Shown here piece by piece: positions 23,329 to 32,744 of a stretch of DNA of 64,000 bases (position 1 is its first letter; each line of letters begins with the position of its first letter). A program made the translations under genes and the position numbers. The notes under the pieces were generated by a model. That model saw only the letters and a program-made list of their open reading frames with translations. It was not told the origin of the DNA and did no database searches. This stretch comes from DOZZ01 sp963792655. GTDB lineage: Bacteria; Acidobacteriota; Terriglobia; Bryobacterales; Bryobacteraceae. Where the stretch lies: assembly GCA_963792655.1 (NCBI GenBank), contig CAWBWU010000002.1, positions 30,415-94,414 of the forward strand, in the 5' to 3' direction.

Positions 23329-24208
23329 CTTTATCGAGTCCAATCTGTTTCAAAACCGAAGCGATACGCTTGATCGTTTCCGGGCGGCGGGGGCACCATC
23401 GGCAGACGGTAGTAGAGCTCGATGAGTCCCATGTGCGCCATTGCTGCCTTTACCGGAATGGGATTGGACTCGAGAAAGTTGACCGTCATGAGCGGCATGT
23501 ATTCGCGCTGCAGTGCTCGAGCGCCTTCGAAGTTTCCCTCGAGACTGAGGGCTGCCAGTGAGCTTCATGATCGCTGGGATTTCATTCGAAGCAACCGAGA
23601 TTACACCGTGGCCCCCAAGAGCGATCAGCGGTATGGTGATGACGTCATCGCCCGACGAGCACCAGAAATTCTTCAGGCACATGATGAATGACTGAAGCGA
23701 TTTGCGAGATGTTGCCCGACGCTTCTTTCACGCCGATGATGTTCTCGATTTCTGAAAGGCGCTTCAGCGTAGCCGGCTCGACATTCACCCCCGTGCGGCC
23801 CTGCACGCTATAGACGACCACCGGAATGCCGATGCTCTCGGCAATCATCTTGTAATGTTCGTAGAGGCCGTCCTGCGTGGGTTTGTTGTAATAAGGCGTG
23901 ACCGAGAGGATGCCGTTCGCGCCCAGCTTCTCCACCGCGCGCGCCATCTCAATCACTTCACGCGTGTTGTAACCGCCCGCTCCCGCGAGCACGGGAACTT
24001 CTCCGGCCGCCTCTTGAACAGTGATCTCCACAACACGAAGATGCTCTTCGCGAGTCAGCGTGGGGCTCTCGCCAGTCGTGCCGCAAGGCACGAGGAAATC
24101 AATACCGGCATCGATCTGACGCCGCACCAGCGTGCGCATGGTGGCTTCATCAATCGAAAGGTCCGCACGAAAAGGAGTGACCAGGGCAGTGCCGCAGCCT
24201 GTGAACAT
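23303..24208 (-). CDS. dapA: 4-hydroxy-tetrahydrodipicolinate synthase, frameshifted
   Basis: DapA condenses pyruvate with aspartate semialdehyde, the first committed step to DAP. ATG at 24,208 begins MFTGCGTALVTPFRADLSID. The active-site features are present: CGTTGESPTL, the Tyr of YSVQGRTG and the Schiff-base Lys in IIGVKEASGN. After about 23,655 the frame changes (DDVITIPLIALGGHGVIS), again near 23,560 and near 23,390, before the last residues GLDKGERIARSN. Assembled length is about 300 residues, as usual. YSVQGRTG instead of the common YNVPGRTG is a mild sequence variant. Confidence 0.9.
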
Positions 24209-24570
24209 GTACGTGGTTTATTTTAGCGTGGCAGGTGAAATCGCGGTGGAGATTATGCACGTGATCTGAGCGACGAAACGTGGGCACATTGGTGCGGCTT
24301 CGGCGATTCGGAGTGCGTGCGCTTAAATAATGCGCTCTCGTAGTGGCCGATCACTGATCGGCCATGGACCAATGCACGTGATCTGCGCCGGGCCTCCGCT
24401 TGCTTACGCGCGCGGCACGTATGGCCAAACGCACAAACCGTAACCCCGAAATGTTCACGCAATGTTGCCGCCGTTCCCCTTCAGAGGCGCGACGAAAGGG
24501 AGCGCATTGCCCCGGCTTTGGCTATTCGGAATGCGTAAGGTTTCAAGGCTTGACACCGTGCAGACGTGAT
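24209..24570. repeat. Gene-free gap with dispersed GC-rich repeats
   Basis: No convincing gene lies in these 362 bp inside the lysine operon. Two copies of a related unit are visible at 24,282-24,324 and 24,481-24,543; the second matches 32,476-32,538 at about 52 of 63 positions without gaps. A second module, CGCTTGCTTACGCGCGCGGC onward at 24,397-24,420, matches 32,594-32,617 with one difference. The phrase ATGCACGTGATCTG also occurs twice (about 24,255 and 24,372). A short hairpin GGCCGATCACTGATCGGCC lies near 24,346. Confidence 0.65.
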
Positions 24571-25260
24571 CTACCCGAACAGCGCTTCACTAAACTCGTG
24601 AAAGCCTTGTTTCCCTGCAATCCACTTCGCGGCCGTCAATGCTCCTCGCGCGAAGCCTTCTCTGCTGCGGGCTACGTGACGTAGTTCGATCGAGTCTGCC
24701 GCCGAGTCAAAGCCGATTTCGTGGGTGCCGGGGTGGGCACCGGCTCGGTTCGACGCGACGTCGATCGGCGCCGTGTAGCCGGCGGCCTTCATGGTGTCAA
24801 TCAGCTTCAGCAGCGTGCCGGAAGGTGCGTCCTTCTTTTGCGAGTGGTGAATCTCGTAGGCCCAGCTTTCATAATCGGGCTGAGTCGCCATCAGCCTTGC
24901 GGCTTCACTCACCAGGCGAGTAAAGATGTTCACTCCGATCGAAAAGTTCGGGCTCCAGATGATGCCGGTTTTGTGCTCATCCGCTAAGGATCGAACACGG
25001 TCCAAATGCTCCGTCCAACCCGTGGTTCCAATGACAAGAGGCACGCCCAACGCGGCGATGCGTTCCGCATTACCAACCACTGCGGATGGAATCGAAAAGT
25101 CGATCGCAACATCGATTCCGGCAAACGCCTCGCGCGTGATTCCTTCGAAGTTTGCGTTGTTGTGCTCGTCGAGCTTCAGTACTGTTTCGAAGCCGTACTC
25201 GGGTGCCAGGCTCTCGATCAGGCGGCCCATCTTGCCGTAACCGGCAATCGCAAGTTTCAC
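24571..25260 (-). CDS. dapB: 4-hydroxy-tetrahydrodipicolinate reductase
   Basis: DapB reduces the DapA product with NAD(P)H. The 229-residue protein starts MKLAIAGYGKMGR, carrying the GxxGxxG-type cofactor loop at residues 7-12. The substrate/catalytic signature is EIHHSQKKDAPSGT near residue 150, with the paired His and the Lys. Length is at the low end of the family (about 230-270). The ATG overlaps the lysC stop (ATGA); dapA follows after the 362-bp repeat gap. Confidence 0.94.
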   Translation of the reverse strand: MKLAIAGYGKMGRLIESLAPEYGFETVLKLDEHNNANFEGITREAFAGIDVAIDFSIPSAVVGNAERIAALGVPLVIGTTGWTEHLDRVRSLADEHKTGIIWSPNFSIGVNIFTRLVSEAARLMATQPDYESWAYEIHHSQKKDAPSGTLLKLIDTMKAAGYTAPIDVASNRAGAHPGTHEIGFDSAADSIELRHVARSREGFARGALTAAKWIAGKQGFHEFSEALFG

Positions 25261-26627
25261 TCGAACACCTCGGGATCCAGTTCACTGAAGAACTCCGTGT
25301 GCAACGCGGACACCACGTGGGTCACATCGTTATCCGCCACGACGAAGCTGAGGTTCAGTAACGAGGCGCCCTGGCTGATCATTCGAACATTCACATCATC
25401 CAGCACGCGGAAGACACGCGACGCGACACCTTTCGAGTAGCGGATGTTATCGCCCACGAGACACACGATCGTCTGAGACTCTTCAACCGACACTTCCGAG
25501 AAATCCTGCAGCTCGCTGATGATTGCCGCGAGACGGTGCGTATTGTCGATGGTCAATGAAACCGAGACTTCCGATGTCGCCACCATATCGACCGGCGTTT
25601 CGTGACGATCAAAGATTTCGAAGATGCGGCGGAGAAAGCCATGAGCCATCAACATGCTGCTCGATTGAATGCTGACGACACTGATCTTCCGCTTGCACGC
25701 AATCGACTTGACGACATTGCTACAACTTACGGCCTCGCGAACGATGCGCGTACCGGGCACCGATGGCCGGCGCGAATTCAAAATGTACACCGGGATGTTC
25801 TTCTCGATCGCTGGTACGACGGTCGCGGGATGCAGCACCTTCGCGCCGAAGTAGGCAAGCTCGGCGGCTTCGGCGAACGAGATCGTCTTGACGCGGTGAC
25901 CGCCTTTCAAAATGGTGGGATCCGCGGTGAGCATGCCGTCGACGTCCGTCCAGATCTGGATCTCTTCGGCACCAATGCCGGCGCCCACGATCGAAGCTGT
26001 GAAGTCGCTGCCGCCGCGGCCCAATGTGGTTGTAACGCCCGCTTCTGTGGAACCGATGAAGCCGCCCATAACCACAACGTGATCCTGTGCGAGCGGCGGA
26101 ATCACTTCGGCAAGACGCGAGTACGTCTTGTCCCACAGCGGCGCGGCATGTGTGTGGCGGTTATCGGTGACGATTACCCGGCGCGAATCGACGTGCTGGG
26201 CTGTCATGCCGTGATGACGAAACGCGAGCGCGACGATGTAGCTGGAGAGCCGCTCACCATAACTGGAGATCGCATCGATGGAACGCGGTGTCAGCTCACC
26301 GAGAACCGCGAGACCTTTGACTAATTCCGTGAGTTCCTGAAAATGCTCATCCATCGCACGATCAAGTTCGGCGCGGTCAGCAAGAGGCACTACTTGCCGG
26401 GCTTCACGCGAGTGGAACGCGCGCAGATCGTGCAACTGCGAGATGTACTCTTCGCGCTTACCATTGATGGCCGATTGCGCCAATGCCAGCAGGCGGTTGG
26501 TCGTCTTGCCCATCGCCGAAACGACCACAACCGGGTGGCGATCCGCGCGCGACTTGACGATCGACGCAACCCGTTCAATAGCGGCAGCGGACTCAACGCT
26601 GGTGCCGCCGAACTTCATCACGATCAT
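25257..26627 (-). CDS. lysC: Aspartate kinase
   Basis: The 456-residue protein phosphorylates aspartate, the entry to lysine, threonine and methionine. The N-terminus MIVMKFGGTSVESA is the aspartokinase signature, with GFIGSTEAGVTTTLGRGGSDF in the kinase domain. Two ACT domains follow from about residue 300 (VVSIQSSSMLMAHGF and SVEESQTIVCLVGDN), so lysine feedback inhibition is likely. Length fits the monofunctional LysC group (about 450) with no homoserine dehydrogenase domain. It overlaps asd upstream and dapB downstream by ATGA. Confidence 0.95.
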   Translation of the reverse strand: MIVMKFGGTSVESAAAIERVASIVKSRADRHPVVVVSAMGKTTNRLLALAQSAINGKREEYISQLHDLRAFHSREARQVVPLADRAELDRAMDEHFQELTELVKGLAVLGELTPRSIDAISSYGERLSSYIVALAFRHHGMTAQHVDSRRVIVTDNRHTHAAPLWDKTYSRLAEVIPPLAQDHVVVMGGFIGSTEAGVTTTLGRGGSDFTASIVGAGIGAEEIQIWTDVDGMLTADPTILKGGHRVKTISFAEAAELAYFGAKVLHPATVVPAIEKNIPVYILNSRRPSVPGTRIVREAVSCSNVVKSIACKRKISVVSIQSSSMLMAHGFLRRIFEIFDRHETPVDMVATSEVSVSLTIDNTHRLAAIISELQDFSEVSVEESQTIVCLVGDNIRYSKGVASRVFRVLDDVNVRMISQGASLLNLSFVVADNDVTHVVSALHTEFFSELDPEVFE

Positions 26628-27689
26628 CGATCGAGCCAGCCTTCCGATGCCATCAACTCCGCGTTCAACACTGCCGCACCCGCGGCGCCGCGCACGGTGT
26701 TATGACCCATCGCGATGAACTTATAGCCGAAAACGCTGACACGCGCGCAGGCGGCCCGTAAATACTGCCATGCCGCGCTCACGTTCGACATCTTTGCGCG
26801 GCTGCGGACGGTCCTGCTGTTCCATATAGATGAGCGGGTTTGGGGGCGCGCTCGGAAGTTTGCGCTCTTGCGGAACGCCGGTGAACTGAGAGATCGCCTG
26901 CTTCACTTGCGCGAGCGAAGGTTTGTCGCGTAATGACACAGAAACAGTAACGGTGTGCCCGTCGAGCACCGGTACACGATTGCAATGCGCGCTCACGGCT
27001 GCGGATAACGGCGTGATGCCCGGAGCGGCGTCAGTCGTGCCGAAATCGCCCAGAATCTTCTGCGTCTCCGTCTCCATCTTTTCTTCTTCGCCGCCGATGT
27101 AGGGAACCACATTGGCATTAATGTCGATGGACGAAACGCCGGGATAGCCCGCACCGGAGATCGCCTGCATCGTGGTCACGATGATTCGATCGATGCCGAA
27201 CTGTTTCAGCGGCGCAAGCGCCATGGTCAGCACTATGGTCGAGCAGTTCGGATTGGTGACGATCGCGCCCGGCCAGCCTCGCCGTTCGCGCTGAGATGGA
27301 ATCAGTTGCAGATGATCCGCATTCACTTCGGGCACCAGCAGCGGCACATCCGCGTCCATGCGATGGTTGCGCGAGTTGCTGACCACAATGTGACCAGCCT
27401 TCGCGAACGCTTGCTCGATCTCAGTCGCGACCGACGCGTCCATCGCGGAGAACACCAGCTTCGGCGCGTTTCCAGGCTGTGCAGCGGATACAGTTTGCGC
27501 AGCCACATTCGCCGGCGTCTCGCCGCCCAGGTGCCATGTCGCCGCATCACGATATTGCTTGCCTGCCGAGCGTTCGCTGGCCCCCAGCCACGTGAGTTCA
27601 AACCAGGGATGGCCCTGCAGGAACTTGATGAAATGCTGGCCCACCATTCCGGTGGCGCCCAGGATGCCGACTTCCACTTTCTTCTGCAT
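26624..27689 (-). CDS. asd: Aspartate-semialdehyde dehydrogenase, one frameshift
   Basis: Asd makes aspartate semialdehyde from aspartyl phosphate. ATG 27,689 gives KVEVGILGATGMVGQHFIKF, the Rossmann loop. The catalytic Cys lies in TNPNCSTIVLTMALAPL. The frame breaks near 26,745, after which VFGYKFIAMGHNTVRGAAG continues to a TGA overlapping lysC. Assembled length is about 354. The sequence pattern fits the archaeal/fungal-type ASADH branch better than the E. coli type; this is judged by motif style only. Confidence 0.9.
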
Positions 27690-27690
27690 G

Positions 27691-28689
27691 TTAGTTTTTC
27701 AAGCTGCGCACGAGGGCAGCGTATAAGTCTACGGCCTCGGTCAGTTCTTTCTTTGGTACGCGCTCCTCTAATGTGTGAGCAACGTGAATGGTGCCCGGAC
27801 CCAGCAAGTAGGGCTTGCCCCATGCGGAACCAAACGCGGGGATGTCGGTGGTGTACGCCACGACCGTAGTCTCGAAACCTGGCAGGCTGCCGAGATGGAC
27901 TGCAGGTATTTCAAGAACAAACTGCGCTTCAGCATCGGGGCGAACGGCTGCTTCGATTGCCTTCCGCGTGGCCTGCGAATCGCCTACCAGCCGGATAAAG
28001 ATCTCGGCGCGCGCATCATCCGGAATCACGTTCGGCGCACGGCCTGCGGTGAGCGTCGCAATGTTCAGCGTGCTTTTGCCCAGCACCGGATCCACCGGTA
28101 ACTCCAACGCGCGAATGCGGCCGAGCGCGTCTAATAACTTCAGTACCGCTGATTCACCGAGCTCGGGATAAGCCGAATGCGCGAGCTTGCCTGTTGCTTT
28201 GATCTCATAACGCAGCGCCCCTTTGGAACCAAGCGCCAGGCGGTTCGACGTTGGCTCGCCATTGATGAGGAACTGCGCACCGCGCGGCTGCGTCGCAGCA
28301 TGCAACGCGCCGGCACTATTGCGTTCTTCACCCACCACAAACAGCAGGCCGAAGTTCGTGTCCCCCGACGCGATCAACTGTTCCGCCGCGCCGATCATCG
28401 CCGCGATGATGCCCTTGGTGTCGCAAGCGCCGCGTCCCCAGATGGAGTCCGCGTCTTCCCGCGCAGCGAAGAAGGGCGGCACGGTATCCATATGGGTCGA
28501 GAGCGTGACCAGCGGCGCGTCGCCGAAGCGTGCGAACACGTTCCGGCGGCCCGGCTCCACATCCATATATTCGATGTGCGAAGGCCGCAGGCGCTCGAGA
28601 CAAGCAAAGAGATACTCTCCGACCGCCGTCTCGTTCGGTGTGATGGATTCGATATCGATCAGCGCCCGGGTGAGCTCAAAGACATTCAT
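27691..28689 (-). CDS. dapE: M20 family succinyl-diaminopimelate desuccinylase (probable)
   Basis: A 332-residue M20 metallopeptidase starting MNVFELTRALIDIES at ATG 28,689. Metal and catalytic motifs are in order: STHMDTVPPFF, GRGACDTKG and VVGEERNSAGA, with a dimerisation domain between about residues 165 and 265. It is a little shorter than DapE (about 375) and could also be an ArgE-like deacetylase. As first gene of a dapE-asd-lysC-dapB-dapA-dapD run, 1 bp from asd, desuccinylation of succinyl-DAP is the best assignment. Confidence 0.8.
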   Translation of the reverse strand: MNVFELTRALIDIESITPNETAVGEYLFACLERLRPSHIEYMDVEPGRRNVFARFGDAPLVTLSTHMDTVPPFFAAREDADSIWGRGACDTKGIIAAMIGAAEQLIASGDTNFGLLFVVGEERNSAGALHAATQPRGAQFLINGEPTSNRLALGSKGALRYEIKATGKLAHSAYPELGESAVLKLLDALGRIRALELPVDPVLGKSTLNIATLTAGRAPNVIPDDARAEIFIRLVGDSQATRKAIEAAVRPDAEAQFVLEIPAVHLGSLPGFETTVVAYTTDIPAFGSAWGKPYLLGPGTIHVAHTLEERVPKKELTEAVDLYAALVRSLKN

Positions 28690-29015
28690 ACAATGCGTTG
28701 GGCAGGGCGCAGGGGCGGCGATGGCCAGTGCCATCACTACGGTTAGCGCTCCATCTCTCGTTCAGCCGAGAAATGACAGTGGACAGGATTTAGCCTGCCT
28801 CACCAACCGCCCAAGCCAGATCACCGGGGCCGTTTCGGCGAATGGACCCTGAGCCGCGATCACCGGCGAATCTGACCGGGTAAACTGATCGCCGCGAATG
28901 TCCTCCGCGCCTCTACCGAAACCGAAGGATAGCAAGCGCCATCGCCTTTGCCAAACCGGAGGCGCATCGGCGAGACGTACGCTCGCCTGCGCGGCGGGTC
29001 AGTTACTTCCGTGGA
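28690..29015. other. Gene-free gap with short direct repeats
   Basis: No coding frame is convincing in these 326 bp. Two GATCACCGG copies (28,819-28,827 and 28,858-28,866) and two CGGCGAAT copies (28,836-28,843 and 28,864-28,871) form an imperfect tandem unit of about 30-40 bp. Closely spaced repeats of this type occur at ends of IS21-like elements, but no transposase or target duplication was found, so a mobile-element remnant is only a guess. The promoter of the lysine operon must lie here or just upstream of 28,689. Confidence 0.4.
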
Positions 29016-29756
29016 TCAGGCGTTCGTACCGCCATCGACCGTCAGGTTCGCACCCGTGATATAGCTGGCCTCAGGACTTGCGACGAACGCGACCAGAGCG
29101 GCTACTTCCTCAACCTTTCCATAACGTCCGAGCGCGGTCATTGCGGCTTGCGGAGTTGCCCACTCGCTTGACGCTGGGTTCAGGTCGGTATCGATCGGCC
29201 CGGGCTGCACGTTATTGACCGTGATCCCACGGCCTCCCACCTCTCTGGCTAAACCCTGCGTGAACATCTTGACCGCGCCCTTCGTTGCCGCATACGCGGC
29301 CAGGCCAGGAGTCGCGATTCTTTCACCGACACAAGATCCAATCGTGATGATGCGTCCGCCGGTTGGTAAGTGGGGCAAGGCCGCGTGCGTGGCAACCAGA
29401 GTTCCGCGGATGTTGATGTCGATCATGCGATCCATCTCTTCGAGCGTGGTCTCATGAAACGCTTTGGGAATCGCGGTTCCTGCGTTGTTCACCAGAATGT
29501 CGAGCCCGCCGAGCGTCTTCACGGTCTGCTCGATTGCAGCTTTCACCGCTTCGGCGTTGGACGCCTCCGCCTGAATGGCGAGCGCTTTGCCGCCCGCGCC
29601 TTCGATTGCTGCCACTACCGAGGACGCTGCTTTCGCATCCTTCGCGTAAGTAATCGCGACAGCCGCTCCATCGGCGGCCAGACGTTTCGCAATCGCGGCC
29701 CCGATTCCGCGCGAACCTCCTGTAACAAACGCGACGCGATTAGCCAATTTAGACAT
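29016..29756 (-). CDS. SDR family NAD(P)-dependent oxidoreductase
   Basis: A 246-residue classical SDR. ATG 29,756 is preferred over the upstream start because AAGGAGAAAGT lies directly before it. The cofactor motif TGGSRGIGAAIA is at residues 12-23, NNAGTAIP follows, and the catalytic segment is YAATKGAVKMF. The C-terminus ends in ITGANLTVDGGTNA, as in FabG-type reductases. Likely a 3-oxoacyl or other carbonyl reductase; substrate unknown. It is separate from its neighbours (133 bp to the glycosyltransferase). Confidence 0.9.
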   Translation of the reverse strand: MSKLANRVAFVTGGSRGIGAAIAKRLAADGAAVAITYAKDAKAASSVVAAIEGAGGKALAIQAEASNAEAVKAAIEQTVKTLGGLDILVNNAGTAIPKAFHETTLEEMDRMIDINIRGTLVATHAALPHLPTGGRIITIGSCVGERIATPGLAAYAATKGAVKMFTQGLAREVGGRGITVNNVQPGPIDTDLNPASSEWATPQAAMTALGRYGKVEEVAALVAFVASPEASYITGANLTVDGGTNA

Positions 29757-29889
29757 ACTTTCTCCTTGGTTTGTGATGAACGAGCCGCTCACTACTTTGT
29801 GTCCCGCCAGCTGTTCTCAGTACTGAATCGGATGTGACATGCGAGCCGGAGGATTCAGCTTGCCCGCCTCGTGCCAGAGCGCAAGCGTT

Positions 29890-31131
29890 CTACTGAAGCC
29901 GGGCTAGACAGTCTTCGATAATGTCGGCCATGCGGCTCGTTCCGCCCGCGCTTTGAATCGAATCGCGGAGTTTTGCCGCATGCCTCACGGCCTCAGGAGA
30001 CCGCATCTTCTGCAGCACTGCCTGCAACCGCGCTGCTGATAATTGTTTCAGAGGGATGAAGTCGCCCGCACCCGAGCGGCGCAGCCGAGCGGCAACTCCG
30101 AACTGATCATTCGAAATCGGAATCGCGATGGTCGGCACTCCGCACACGAGCGATTCCAGAACGCTATTCAACCCGCCGTGACAAATGCTGATCGTGCTGC
30201 GCCGAAGCAGCTCGAGTTGCGGTGCATAGCCGACGGTGATCGGGTCACCCGGAAACTTAACTGAGGTGTCACTGACATTAGCCAGAATGAGTTGCACATC
30301 TAACGGTGCGCATGCCTCGGCTACGCAGCGGTGCGCCGATTCCAGGTTGCCGTAGAAAGTGCCGAAACTGCAGTAGACCAGCGGCTTTCCATTCAACAGG
30401 TCGTAGGGAAACGTAATGTCCGGCGGCGTGGCTCGTTCAAGCATTCCGATGAAATGGAATTGAGGTCGCCGTCCACGATCCGGGAAATCGAAGTCTTCCG
30501 TCTGCTGGCTGAATTGCGCAAGCGGAGAGACAGTCTCGTTTAGCGAACGCAATGGCGGCATGACCCATTCGCGACGCGTAAGATTGATTCGATTCTTCAA
30601 TGAGCGCAACACCAGAAACATGATGGCGGTCACTGCGCGGTTTCGGATCGACGGGAGCCAGCGCGGGTCATAAGGCCAGTCCACAAAGGTGGGCGGGACG
30701 GCTGGGTCGCTGGTGATGGCAACGCCGTTGCAAATGGTGAAGAATGGCAGACCAAGGCGCGCGGCAATGGTTGACCCGCAGGGTTCGCCCTCATCCGCAA
30801 TGAGTGCCGTCACGCCCGCGCGGCGCATCTGTTCCGGCGCTTCGTCCAGCAGCATCCCGGTTTCGGCAATCGCTGCTTTCAGCCCCACGCGGGATGCTTC
30901 CAGTCCCTCCAACTTGCTTACCTTGTCCATGAAGGCTTGCAGCGACCCAACGGGGTGTTCGGCGGCGCCCAGGGCCACGAAATCAACGCCGGTGCCGAGG
31001 ACCTTCGGCGCGACGTCCGCGATATTGAAGATCGTCACTTTGTGCCCTCTGCGGATCAGCTCCGTACCGGCCGCAAGCATGCCGGTAACGTGACTAGGTG
31101 CAGGTGGACACAGAATGCCGAAGTGATGCAC
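29890..31131 (-). CDS. UGT/MGT-like glycosyltransferase (GT1-type)
   Basis: A 413-residue GT-B fold protein. It starts MHHFGILCPPAPSHVTGMLA, typical of GT1 enzymes acting on lipophilic acceptors. The C-terminal nucleotide-sugar signature is present: YAPQLELLRRSTISICHGGL followed by NSVLESLVCGVPTIAIPISN. Macrolide and other natural-product glycosyltransferases share this form. It lies 8 bp downstream of an MFS exporter on the same strand, suggesting a glycosylate-and-export or self-resistance pair. The acceptor cannot be inferred. Confidence 0.88.
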   Translation of the reverse strand: MHHFGILCPPAPSHVTGMLAAGTELIRRGHKVTIFNIADVAPKVLGTGVDFVALGAAEHPVGSLQAFMDKVSKLEGLEASRVGLKAAIAETGMLLDEAPEQMRRAGVTALIADEGEPCGSTIAARLGLPFFTICNGVAITSDPAVPPTFVDWPYDPRWLPSIRNRAVTAIMFLVLRSLKNRINLTRREWVMPPLRSLNETVSPLAQFSQQTEDFDFPDRGRRPQFHFIGMLERATPPDITFPYDLLNGKPLVYCSFGTFYGNLESAHRCVAEACAPLDVQLILANVSDTSVKFPGDPITVGYAPQLELLRRSTISICHGGLNSVLESLVCGVPTIAIPISNDQFGVAARLRRSGAGDFIPLKQLSAARLQAVLQKMRSPEAVRHAAKLRDSIQSAGGTSRMADIIEDCLARLQ

Positions 31132-31139
31132 AACGCATC

Positions 31140-32393
31140 TTATCGCGTAGTTTCGATTGGCTCTTCATAGTGCAGGAAAGCGCGTAGATCGGAATTGGCG
31201 AACATGAATGCCATGGTGATCAGCAGCAGGGCACCGCAGATTCCGTACAGGCCGCGAATGTTATTTCCCCACATGTCGCAAAGTACACCCGTGGCTAACA
31301 TCGCTATCGGCGTGAGTCCCTGCGTGGTCATCAGCAGCACGGCGTTCACGCGTCCGCGCTTCCCTGCTTCGGTTTGCTGGATGAACGCGTTCAATGCGAT
31401 AAGCGTGAGAACACCCATCGCCATACCCAGCAATACCAGCAGGAAGGCAGCCTGCCAGAAACGCTGCACCAGCACCAAAGAAAAGATAATCAGGCCCGCC
31501 GCAGTAACGCTGCTGAAGAGCGCAGCGTGACGCCGCAAAGGCCGAGGCGGAAAACGTCCAGCGATGGAATATCCCGCCAACATACCGACGCTGATGGCTG
31601 CGAGCAGATAGCCGTAGCGCGCCAATGGTTCGTGAAGGCTATTGGCCGTATAGAAAGGCAGGAACACAATCACCGGAGTGCAAAGAACATTCAGAGGGAC
31701 AGAAGCCATCAGCAACACACGCATCCCGCGCCTGTGCCACATGTAAGAGATGCCGTCAGCGATGTCGTGGAAGATTCCGGTATGTGCGGCGGTCGACGCT
31801 GACCGGAGCGGCACATCGGCACGCACTATGCATTCCGCCATCGCCGATATGAAGTACGACGCCGCATTGATCCAGAACAATGCCTGGGGCCGGTAATGCG
31901 TCAGCAGCATGCCGCCGGCGAGTTGTCCGATAATCAACGCCAGAAAGCCCGATGCCTGCGAGAAGGCCAAGGCGGAGCCCACCTGTGATTTATCCACCAT
32001 CGTGGGAATCAACGCGTTGAGCGCCGGTGCGGTGAACGCGATGGCGCTCGCAAGCACCGCAGTGCCGGCGAAGAGCCCCAGCGCGGTATAAGCGACAGCG
32101 CTCGTCATGCCCGGGAGCATTGCGAGAGCGCACGATACAACCCCACACAACAGGTCACACGCGATCAAGATGTTGCGCCTTGAGACCCGGTCCGCCCACG
32201 CGCCGCCGAACGGACCAAGCAGCAGCAGCGGCACTGCCGACACCGCACTCAGCAGTCCCACCATGCTCGCGGAATTCGTCGATTGCTTGAGCCAGTACGC
32301 AGTGGCGGCAAGCGCGATCTGTGAACCGGCCTGATTCACCAGTTGGCCTTGAGAAAGCAGCCAGAAGTCGCGCGTAAGATACCGGGATTTCAT
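31140..32393 (-). CDS. MFS transporter (EntS/macrolide-efflux type)
   Basis: A 417-residue protein with about 12 hydrophobic segments and the cytoplasmic loop GAWADRVSRRN after the second segment, an MFS motif A variant. The N-terminus (RDFWLLSQGQLVNQAGSQIA) and overall order resemble the EntS/MefA-like exporter group. It is the first gene of a two-gene unit with the GT1 glycosyltransferase. Export of a small hydrophobic or glycosylated compound is the likely job. Confidence 0.88.
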   Translation of the reverse strand: MKSRYLTRDFWLLSQGQLVNQAGSQIALAATAYWLKQSTNSASMVGLLSAVSAVPLLLLGPFGGAWADRVSRRNILIACDLLCGVVSCALAMLPGMTSAVAYTALGLFAGTAVLASAIAFTAPALNALIPTMVDKSQVGSALAFSQASGFLALIIGQLAGGMLLTHYRPQALFWINAASYFISAMAECIVRADVPLRSASTAAHTGIFHDIADGISYMWHRRGMRVLLMASVPLNVLCTPVIVFLPFYTANSLHEPLARYGYLLAAISVGMLAGYSIAGRFPPRPLRRHAALFSSVTAAGLIIFSLVLVQRFWQAAFLLVLLGMAMGVLTLIALNAFIQQTEAGKRGRVNAVLLMTTQGLTPIAMLATGVLCDMWGNNIRGLYGICGALLLITMAFMFANSDLRAFLHYEEPIETTR

Positions 32394-32744
32394 CGGGGGC
32401 CAACGCCAGACAGCGTTCGACCAAATGTTAACAGCAGGGCTTGGGCGGTTCGCCAGGCGACCTCACGTTCACCCATCAGAGGCGCGACGGGAGGGAGCGC
32501 ATTGGCCCGGGTTCGACAATTCCGAATGCACAAGCTTTCGACTCTGCGGACGATCAACGAATTGCTGTTGCATCGCAGGCCCACGCAACGCAACGCTTGC
32601 TGACGCGCGCGGCACGTGTATGCTGCTGGCAATTGCGCGTGGGAAATTAGGTAGTACTCCCGACCCTAATTACTCCATTACTAACCTCCGTTGCGCAACC
32701 AACATCAACCGCGTAAACTAAGCCCTACAAACGAGGTGAGCAAT
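32394..32744. repeat. Gene-free gap with dispersed GC-rich repeats
   Basis: Between divergent genes lies a second copy of the repeat pair seen at 24.3-24.5 kb: unit 1 at 32,476-32,538 (starts TCAGAGGCGCGACGGGAGGG) and unit 2 at 32,594-32,617 (GCTTGCTGACGCGCGCGG). The two units are in opposite order from the first locus. The rest should hold the promoters of the MFS gene and the ankyrin gene; GAGGTGAGCAAT just before 32,745 is the ribosome binding site of the latter. Confidence 0.6.

Noticed and set aside
24209..24570. Lysine riboswitch in the gap before dapA
   Set aside because: No matching conserved core or nearby hairpin-terminator arrangement could be recognised; the space is taken up by dispersed repeats.
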